From: Dehalococcoidia bacterium UBA1222
GTDB taxonomy: Bacteria; Chloroflexota; Dehalococcoidia; Dehalococcoidales; UBA1222
Reading direction: 5' to 3'
Length of the DNA: 64,000 bases
Assembly (NCBI GenBank): GCA_002309415.1
Contig: DBXC01000002.1
Span: forward strand, 25,547 to 89,546
Shown here: piece by piece, positions 57,628 to 64,000 of the stretch
How positions within the stretch are numbered: position 1 is the first letter of the stretch
Layout of the letters: the number at the start of each line of letters is the position of its first letter
Program-made: the position numbers and the translations under genes
Notes under the pieces: generated by a model
Told to the model about the DNA's origin: nothing
Database searches by the model: none
The model's input: the letters and a program-made list of their open reading frames with translations, nothing else

Positions 57628-60033
57628 ATGGCTGACGTCTATAAAGATGATTTCCTGTATGTAGGAAAAGACTATAAAAGAAGAGACGGTCCCGAGAAAG
57701 CAGCCGGCACTGCGACATATGCTGCCGACATCACTCTCCCTAACTCCCTCTTTGCCAAGGTAATGACCTGTCCCTGGGCCCATGCCAAGATCAAGAAGAT
57801 GGATACGTCCAAAGCTGAAAAGCTGGAAGGCGTCGTAGATATCCTGCGATTCGATGATCCCCGAATCAAAGGCAAGATGCTGAATTCATCCTGGAACCAT
57901 CCTTTCGTAGCTTACCTTACTGAAAACGTCGAACATCTGAAGGAAATGCTGCCCGATGAAGGTTTTTATGACGGCGAAGAATTGGGTGTCGTGATACTGG
58001 CCGAAAGTGAGAACATCTGTGAAGAGGCCATGGATCTGGTAGAAGTCGAATGGGAGCAGCTCCCCTTCATCCTCGATCCCGAAGACGCACTCAAAGATGA
58101 TGCTTACGTCTACTTCCCCGGCAGGAAGACCATGCAGGGCAACGGCAATGAGATCGACGGCTGTTTCTTCAATATGGGCGATGTCGAAAAGGCCTTCAGA
58201 GAATCAGATGCGGTCTGGACCGTACCCGTCGCAGAACCTATGATCAACTGGGTATCTGCCGAAATGCCCACCTGTTCATGCACCTGGGAGAGCGAAAACC
58301 TCACGATCTACGCTCACAGTCAGGTCCCTTACGAATTAGGTCTGTTCACCGCAGATAATCTTGGTATCCCTCAGAGCAAGGTAAAGGTCATCTCCCCCTT
58401 CTCCGGCGGTACTTTCGGTGAGAGAAGTTTCGTCCAGCACTTCAATGATCAGGGCATCGCATACATAGCAGCCATGCTCTCGAAACAGCACGGACGACCC
58501 GTAAAGTTCTACATCAACCGAGCAGATCAGTTCAGGACCGGCAGGAGCCAGTGCTATATGCACGGTGAGATCAAGATCGGTGCCAATAAAGACGGTAAGA
58601 TCAATGCCGTCAGCATCAAGAACTTCACATCATTCCAGCGTGCCGGTCTTTGGATCACCGGCAGTGCCTATGCCGGCTACGATCACTTCACCGATAACAC
58701 CTGTGTCCCCAACGTCAAGATGGAAGGACGATGTGCCGTCACCTCTCAGCCGCCTGGCTGGTGGTTCCGATGCGAACAGAACATCGGCTGCTACAACCTG
58801 AATATCGTCAACAGCGAAGTCGCTCATAAATTCGGCCTCGATCCCATCGACGTAGCCATCAAGAATAATGGTTACGAAGGTGAAGATGTCGATCATCTGT
58901 ATAAGATCGCTGCCGAACACGGGCTTCCCACCACTGACAGTCTCAAAGCTTGTATCGCCACCGGTAAGAAAGCTTTCAAATGGGATGAAAAGCTCCATGC
59001 CGACGGTGCCAAGAAACTGCCCAACGGACGCTATCATGGTATCGGTTTCGTTTGGGATCATGCCTGGAACGATAACGTCAACACTATCACAGTAGGTCTT
59101 GCACTGAACCAGGACGGTTCAGTAAACATCATCGGTCAGCGTGATGATCTGGGCACCAACGACAGGACATCCTACTCACAGCTTGCTGCTGAATGTATCG
59201 GTATCCCCTATGAGATGGTGAACTACCGCTGCACCGATACTTATCTCCCCATGCAGCTGAAGAACCCCGGCGGTTCCATGGGTATCATCTCCCAGTCCCG
59301 CGGTATCATGCGGGCTGCCAAGAAGCTGCGTGCAGAGATCTTCGCTAAGGCTGAATCTCTCAAGGTCCTAAACGGCATCAAAGCTGATGAGATGGATCTC
59401 AAAGAAGGATATGTATTCGAAGCAAAGAACCCCTCCAACAGGATCCATATCTCCGAAGTCGCAGCCACTTGTCTGCCATATGCAGCACAGCCTTGGGGCG
59501 TCAGCTGCAAAGGCGCCATCATGGTCTACGATACCAATGTCACCAAGCGTAAATGGGGCTATCCCGATGGTGGCACCCGACCCCGATTTGCCCGACAGTG
59601 TCACTTCCTCGAGATCGAAGTCGACCCGGACACCGGTGAGATCTTCATGGGCGACCTGGTCACTGTCAACGATGTCGGTGTCGTAATCTCCCCGAAGTCC
59701 TGTAAAGGACAGGGTTACGGCGGTGCCATGCAGGGTCTCGGCCGAGCCTATTCAGAAGAATACATTTACGATAAGACCTATGGCGTACTGTTGAATCCTG
59801 ATCTTCAGGAATACAAGATCGTCACAATGCTCGATTTCGAGAATGCCGAATCCTACCTCGAAGAAAGCCATAACTGCGGCGGCGAATGGGGCTGCGGCGG
59901 TATCGGTGAAGACGTAGCAACACTGATCCCGTGCATCCTTACTGACGCTGTCAGGAACGCTCTCGGTGTCAGCATCACCGAACAGCCTATCACCCCCGAC
60001 AAGATCCTGAAAGCCCTTGGAAAGGTCAAATAG
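57628..60033 (+). CDS. Molybdenum hydroxylase 2, molybdopterin-binding subunit
   Basis: 801 residues of the xanthine dehydrogenase large-subunit family. GPEKAAGTATYAADITLPN, PFSGGTFGERSFVQHFNDQG, SQPPGWWFRCEQN and the C-terminal WGCGGIGEDVATLIPCIL with the expected catalytic Glu. It is quite distant from the hydroxylase 1 protein (855 residues), so a different substrate is likely. No signal peptide. Export would be together with the Tat-bearing FeS subunit. AGGAGG precedes the ATG. Confidence 0.9.
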   Translation: MADVYKDDFLYVGKDYKRRDGPEKAAGTATYAADITLPNSLFAKVMTCPWAHAKIKKMDTSKAEKLEGVVDILRFDDPRIKGKMLNSSWNHPFVAYLTENVEHLKEMLPDEGFYDGEELGVVILAESENICEEAMDLVEVEWEQLPFILDPEDALKDDAYVYFPGRKTMQGNGNEIDGCFFNMGDVEKAFRESDAVWTVPVAEPMINWVSAEMPTCSCTWESENLTIYAHSQVPYELGLFTADNLGIPQSKVKVISPFSGGTFGERSFVQHFNDQGIAYIAAMLSKQHGRPVKFYINRADQFRTGRSQCYMHGEIKIGANKDGKINAVSIKNFTSFQRAGLWITGSAYAGYDHFTDNTCVPNVKMEGRCAVTSQPPGWWFRCEQNIGCYNLNIVNSEVAHKFGLDPIDVAIKNNGYEGEDVDHLYKIAAEHGLPTTDSLKACIATGKKAFKWDEKLHADGAKKLPNGRYHGIGFVWDHAWNDNVNTITVGLALNQDGSVNIIGQRDDLGTNDRTSYSQLAAECIGIPYEMVNYRCTDTYLPMQLKNPGGSMGIISQSRGIMRAAKKLRAEIFAKAESLKVLNGIKADEMDLKEGYVFEAKNPSNRIHISEVAATCLPYAAQPWGVSCKGAIMVYDTNVTKRKWGYPDGGTRPRFARQCHFLEIEVDPDTGEIFMGDLVTVNDVGVVISPKSCKGQGYGGAMQGLGRAYSEEYIYDKTYGVLLNPDLQEYKIVTMLDFENAESYLEESHNCGGEWGCGGIGEDVATLIPCILTDAVRNALGVSITEQPITPDKILKALGKVK

Positions 60034-60047
60034 GAGGAACATCGACA

Positions 60048-61010
60048 ATGAAGAACTTCAAACAGTATTATCCGACCACCGTCGATGAAGCGGCCAAGAT
60101 ATTGAAGGAAAACCCGAATGACTCATATATCTGCGCCGGCGGCACCGACATCATCGGTGTCATGAAAGATTTCATCCTCCCCACTTATCCTACGGCATTG
60201 GTCAGTCTGGACCGTATCCCCGGACTGAAAGAGATCAAAGAAGAAGGCGGATTCCTGACCATCGGTGCCATGGTACCTCTTGAGGACATCGCGACCAATG
60301 ATCTGATCAAGAGCAAGTACGCCTGTCTTGCTGAAGCAGCAGCCAGGACGGCATCACCGCATCTGCGTGAATCCGGCACTATCGGCGGCAACCTCTGTCA
60401 GATGACGCGTTGTTGGTATTTCCGACACAACAACGATCAGTTCCACTGTCTCAGAAAAGGCGGAGACACCTGTTACGCCCTGACCGGCGATGCCAGATTC
60501 CACTCTATCTTCGGTCTGACCAAGATGTGTGCAGCAGTCAATCCTTCCGATACTGCACCCGCCATGGTAGTCCTGGATGCCAAGGTCGTCACCAATAAGC
60601 GAGAATTCGGAATTGAAGAACTTTGGGGATTCGCAGTACCCGGTTCCACAAAACTTGAACACGATGAGATCATCACTTGCTTCAAGATCCCGGCATTTTC
60701 CGGCAAGAGCTGTTTCTATAAAGCAGCCATCCGAAAGACAATCGACTTTCCTATCGTGAATGGTGCGTGTGCCATAACAACATCCGGTGACGTAAAGATC
60801 TGTGTCAATGCAGTAGCGCTCAGTCCACACCGCTGCAAGGAAGCAGAAGCTGTAGTCAAAGGGCAGACGATCACCGAAAGCCTGGCTGAAAAAGCCGGTG
60901 ACGAAGCCGCGAAGAAGGCCACTGTGATCGAAGGCACTGGCACGACCAATGAATATAAGATCCAGATGATGAAAGGCATCATCAAGAAAGTAGTCTTAGG
61001 TTGTAAATAG
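60048..61010 (+). CDS. Molybdenum hydroxylase 2, FAD subunit with 4-Cys insert
   Basis: 320 residues. FAD motifs YICAGGTDIIGVMKD and LRESGTIGGNLCQ. The insert has TRCWYF (C122), FHCLRK (C134), DTCYA (C142) and KMCAA (C161). Residues around these cysteines parallel those around the cluster ligands of 4-hydroxybenzoyl-CoA reductase beta subunits as I remember them. Last gene of the operon, 14 nt after the Mo subunit, then a terminator. Confidence 0.88.
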   Translation: MKNFKQYYPTTVDEAAKILKENPNDSYICAGGTDIIGVMKDFILPTYPTALVSLDRIPGLKEIKEEGGFLTIGAMVPLEDIATNDLIKSKYACLAEAAARTASPHLRESGTIGGNLCQMTRCWYFRHNNDQFHCLRKGGDTCYALTGDARFHSIFGLTKMCAAVNPSDTAPAMVVLDAKVVTNKREFGIEELWGFAVPGSTKLEHDEIITCFKIPAFSGKSCFYKAAIRKTIDFPIVNGACAITTSGDVKICVNAVALSPHRCKEAEAVVKGQTITESLAEKAGDEAAKKATVIEGTGTTNEYKIQMMKGIIKKVVLGCK

Positions 61011-61075
61011 TACTGCCGTTTTAAATACCCCCACTCCTCGCATACATCCTACACCCCGGATGTACACGAAAAAAC

Positions 61076-61105
61076 AAAAGATCGCTCAAGCTTGAGCGAT
61101 CTTTT
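61076..61105. terminator. Bidirectional terminator between hydroxylase 2 and the two-component genes
   Basis: A perfect 30-bp palindrome: AAAAGATCGCTCAAG (61076-61090) directly followed by its complement (61091-61105), T-rich on both strands. It serves both convergent units. Confidence 0.88.
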
Positions 61106-61126
61106 GTTTTACGTAAAACATGAATA

Positions 61127-61810
61127 TCAGTCATCCTGATCGGGTATCACGAGAGTATAGCCGATACCGGAAGTAGATGAGATCCAGTATGAAGAGGGGA
61201 TCTTGCTTAAGATGTTGCGAAGCCTACCGATATGCACACGGATAGTTGAGACCGGATTGTATTCGTTATCGCCCCAGATATCTAATTTCATCTCCTCAAT
61301 GGAGACGATATGATTAGGATGCTCCAAAAGAAGACGCATGATACGGCCTTCAATAGGAGTGAGATGAAAAGAAGTACCATCATAGATGAGCTGGTTATTG
61401 TCATCGATCACAAGTTTTCCGCGGACGATCTGCCCTTCATGACTGTAAAAGTGACGTCTCAACAATGCACGGACACGAGCGAGGAGCTCCATCTGACCAT
61501 ATGGTTTAGTGATATAGTCGTCAGCGCCCATATTGAGACAACGCACCACATCGATCTCAGAATCACGTACGGTCTGGACGATAATAGGGATCTGAGAATA
61601 GCGGCGGATACATTTTATGACTTCATATCCGGTGATATCCGGAAGTCCCAGATCGAGGATCACGATATCAGGAGTATTGGATTCAAGGAAGGCAACACCC
61701 TGTTCACCTAAAGACACTACTTTTACTTCCGCTCCCGGCCAGCCGACAGAGAAAGCTATCTGGATAAACTCCTGTATCTCTTTATCATCTTCAATGACGA
61801 GTACCTGCAT
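61127..61810 (-). CDS. OmpR/KdpE-family response regulator
   Basis: 227 residues. Receiver domain with phosphoacceptor Asp in IVILDLGLPDITGYEVIK and acidic pocket VIEDDKEIQE, Lys in DYITKPYGQMELLARV. C-terminal winged helix: FHLTPIEGRIMRLLLEHPNHIV and STIRVHIGRLRNIL. Start lies 2 nt after the kinase gene. Likely acts on the 11-bp-phased sites upstream of hydroxylase operon 2, by inference. Confidence 0.93.
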   Translation of the reverse strand: MQVLVIEDDKEIQEFIQIAFSVGWPGAEVKVVSLGEQGVAFLESNTPDIVILDLGLPDITGYEVIKCIRRYSQIPIIVQTVRDSEIDVVRCLNMGADDYITKPYGQMELLARVRALLRRHFYSHEGQIVRGKLVIDDNNQLIYDGTSFHLTPIEGRIMRLLLEHPNHIVSIEEMKLDIWGDNEYNPVSTIRVHIGRLRNILSKIPSSYWISSTSGIGYTLVIPDQDD

Positions 61811-61812
61811 CG

Positions 61813-63498
61813 CTACACATTTCCGTTCTTAATATTATGTGCGTACGGGATAGAGATATAAATCGTGGTCCCTAACCCTTCCTGACTCTCAAAAGAGATA
61901 TGTCCTTTGTGCAACTCGACGAGCCTCTTTACAAGCGGCAGCCCCAATCCGAGTCCGCTCAAGGGCATCGAAGAATCTCCGGTCTTATATAGATCGAACA
62001 CATTGGACTGGAGTTCTTTCTTGATACCGCATCCGTTATCCGAAATTGATAGGTTAAAATAATCATCGACTCTACGTGCAGTGATGCCGATACACCCTCC
62101 CACATCAGTACATTTGATGGAATTATCGAGAAGGTTCAGTAATATCTGCTGCATCCGGGAAGGATCGACAAAAATGACTCCGCAGGAAGGATCGATATCC
62201 ACCGAAAGGCGGATCTTCTTATCGGTCAGGTCATGTTCGAGAATACCCACGGCCTCATTAATCATTTCCTCCACACTGATATCCACAGGTGAGATCGAAA
62301 GCATCGAGTATTCACCTTTGGCCACATCGATAAGATCAGTAATACGCCTGTTGAGATTGAGCGCCCCTTTATTGATATTGGATGCGATACGAGCGAGCAT
62401 CGGGTTATCTTTTAAAGCATCCTTGAGCACTTCACTCGAACCCACAACGGAAGTGAGCGGAGATTTTAATTCATGACTAAGTATACGGATGAATCGTTTA
62501 TAATCTTCAATCTGTTTCTCAAGCATCAGCTTATCTTGCCGTTGCTGATCTAATAACGTGAATAATTGTTCCTCGATAGCACGGTAATGGTTGATCGATT
62601 CCTTAAGATTGAAATCAATACTGGGAGCGACCGTACTCAAATAATTTTGCATGGAGTCCTGTTCCGCCGAATTATCATCATTGGAGGTCTCGCTATCCAG
62701 AAAATGGATATACACTAAAGCATGCTGTTTTTCTTTCCAGTCCATCGTGACAACAACGAACTGAGCATGAACAGTTGTTTTGTACTTATCAGCAAAGTCA
62801 ATCCGCTCAACCTGCGTCGAGGAGAGTCCAAGCAGTATGCATCTCTTGAATTCAAGCAGCTCCTCATCTTCAGATATCACATAGTCGAAGATACTGGTGC
62901 CGATGAGCTCATCATATGAATAGTGGAGTTTTTCTGCCACGAATGGGGACAGATCGGCAATCTGTCCTCGGATAACTCCGTCAGAAATCTTCACAACGAT
63001 AACACCGGCATCACATAATTCACTGGCCTTTCTGAGAGTGTGAAGCATAACCATAAGATCGTCAGACTTCTGCATCAGTCTTTGTTTGGCCGTGTCGAGC
63101 TGGGATAGTTCGAGAATTCCAACAAAGCGGTCATTCCTGGAAAAGAGCGGTATAGTATGGAGTATCAGCCCGGCATAGGCATGAGGAACATAATAATCAT
63201 CACGCTGTGTCGAAAAGAAAGAACAGGTCGCTGCCGCCTTGAAGAGACGGCAGGAAGATGTATTGCATTCGTTGGATGGGAAGACTTCCCAGCAGTATTT
63301 TCCGGTCGGATCTTCAGTATCATCGCATTTTAGGATCTGAAGTAGATTCTGATTCACATACCGCACAACTTTATTGCGGTCAATCACGCGTATCAACAAA
63401 TCTGGAATATTCGCATCACTGATTTGAAGTGTCCGCACCAGTGAATCGAAAAAAAGATCAACAAATAAATCCTGATTATTACCGTCTGAATCATACAT
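61813..63498 (-). CDS. PAS-domain sensor histidine kinase, cytoplasmic
   Basis: 561 residues, no transmembrane segment. First PAS-type region has a cysteine group (KYCWEVFPSNECNTSSCRLF..ATCSFF), a second PAS-like region surrounds LHYSDELIGTSIFDYVIS. Then HisKA with FIRILSHELKSPLTSVVGSS and HATPase with LLDNSIKCTDVGG, ISDNGCGIKKE and LPLSGLGLGLPLVKRL. A TTG at 63531 gives a longer frame, but the ATG at 63498 has a GGGTGG before it. Probably senses an intracellular or redox signal. Confidence 0.88.
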   Translation of the reverse strand: MYDSDGNNQDLFVDLFFDSLVRTLQISDANIPDLLIRVIDRNKVVRYVNQNLLQILKCDDTEDPTGKYCWEVFPSNECNTSSCRLFKAAATCSFFSTQRDDYYVPHAYAGLILHTIPLFSRNDRFVGILELSQLDTAKQRLMQKSDDLMVMLHTLRKASELCDAGVIVVKISDGVIRGQIADLSPFVAEKLHYSYDELIGTSIFDYVISEDEELLEFKRCILLGLSSTQVERIDFADKYKTTVHAQFVVVTMDWKEKQHALVYIHFLDSETSNDDNSAEQDSMQNYLSTVAPSIDFNLKESINHYRAIEEQLFTLLDQQRQDKLMLEKQIEDYKRFIRILSHELKSPLTSVVGSSEVLKDALKDNPMLARIASNINKGALNLNRRITDLIDVAKGEYSMLSISPVDISVEEMINEAVGILEHDLTDKKIRLSVDIDPSCGVIFVDPSRMQQILLNLLDNSIKCTDVGGCIGITARRVDDYFNLSISDNGCGIKKELQSNVFDLYKTGDSSMPLSGLGLGLPLVKRLVELHKGHISFESQEGLGTTIYISIPYAHNIKNGNV

Positions 63499-63709
63499 TT
63501 TGGCCACCCATCCAAAAAGAGATTCTGGCAAACAGTTTATCGACTGAACATATTTTATAGTATTAACAGGTTCTTTTGATGTTTTTTTGATAAATCTTTA
63601 TCTTTTTTTTATCTTTATGCTCGAAATTATTTAGCCCGGCTTCGAAAAAATGATTACTGACAGATGAAGTATGTGAATGCCTGACCAAAAAGAACCCACA
63701 CTATTTGTC

Positions 63710-64000
63710 TTATGTGGCAAGACATTTGTTACACTCAGAAGAGAAGTACTCCTTTACCATAGCATCCGGACTTAAGAAGTTAAGTACACGTTTTGCTGTC
63801 TTGCTGTATCTCCTTTCATGTTTTGCCACCTTGTCGATCAGTTCTTTCTCGCTTCGGAATACTGTTTCGTTGTATAGGATCCTTCCGTCTTCTCTGTGGC
63901 TTCTCTCCACTTTCCCGTTTTGCCAGGGTGAATATGGCCTGGTGTGTCTTAATTGCATTCCCAACTCTATCGCCACAGCTTCGAACATGCTGATGCTGTC
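63710..64000 (-). mobile_element. IS481/IS3-type transposase, C-terminal part, cut by window edge
   Basis: The frame is open through base 64000, reading DSISMFEAVAIELGMQ and the DDE-Glu region LRHTRPYSPWQNGKVERSHR, then a C-terminal helical part. The stop is at 63710. The remainder of the gene lies beyond the window. No frameshift is seen, so it may be intact. Same broad transposase type as the relic at 54.6-54.9 kb, in opposite orientation. The right end of the element lies somewhere in 63600-63709, but no terminal repeat can be defined with one end only. Confidence 0.85.

Overview
The window reads as a chromosomal segment of a strictly anaerobic, amino-acid-using bacterium, most likely Bacillota (Clostridia-like). 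That placement is inferred from gene content, not from a marker tree. The pointers are ferredoxin-dependent 2-oxoacid oxidoreductase, a 2-hydroxyacyl-CoA dehydratase/double-cubane operon with its activase, selenium/sulfur trafficking proteins (YedE, YedF, TusA, DUF3343), two exported molybdenum hydroxylases, strong AGGAGG-type ribosome binding sites, and Bacillota-like housekeeping blocks (infC-rpmI-rplT, rpsO-pnp).

Layout. 1-2.7 kb: proline biosynthesis proB (cut by the window edge), proA, proC. 2.8-4.6 kb: a zinc-ribbon membrane protein and an ADP-ribosylglycohydrolase. 4.6-10 kb (minus): an exported PrsA/SurA-like protein, hom, thrC, folE and a ferredoxin-type aldo/keto reductase. 10.1-11.3 kb (minus): infC (non-canonical ATA start), rpmI, rplT. 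12.2-20.7 kb: a sulfur/selenium region in which one module (YedE transporter, a long DUF3343 protein, an NnrD-like kinase-fold enzyme) occurs twice, with TusA and YedF proteins and an orphan gcvH-lpd pair. 20.7-24.3 kb: tRNA-Leu(UAG) and a four-gene double-cubane/dehydratase operon. 24.4-29.4 kb: slyD, nitroreductase, isochorismatase-like hydrolase, recJ, fabF. 29.4-36.6 kb: molybdenum hydroxylase 1, a divergent gene of unknown function, and a TetR-LysR hybrid regulator. 36.7-40.3 kb: asd, pnp, rpsO. 40.4-44.3 kb: a RelB/YoeB toxin-antitoxin pair abutting a P-loop ATPase and a four-subunit 2-oxoacid:ferredoxin oxidoreductase.

45.2-55 kb is a visibly more AT-rich accessory (defense) island. 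It holds a three-gene hipBST system, an RloA/RloB-like ATPase-Toprim pair, a four-gene operon whose genes overlap by exactly 8 nt at every junction (YwgA-like, PD-(D/E)XK nuclease-like, TGT-superfamily-like, SIR2), a lone nuclease-like gene, and two gene remnants (an ABC ATPase tail and an IS481/IS3-type transposase). 55-63.5 kb: a second molybdenum hydroxylase operon, a divergent relative of the unknown gene next to operon 1, and a two-component system. The window ends inside another transposase of the same broad type.

The most interesting undescribed material: the 8-nt-overlapped SIR2/TGT-like/nuclease operon (49.4-53.0 kb); the duplicated YedE-DUF3343-NnrD-like module (12.4-20.2 kb); and a new protein family of about 400 residues, one member divergent from each of two Tat-exported molybdenum hydroxylases whose FAD subunits carry the four-cysteine insert known from 4-hydroxybenzoyl-CoA reductase.
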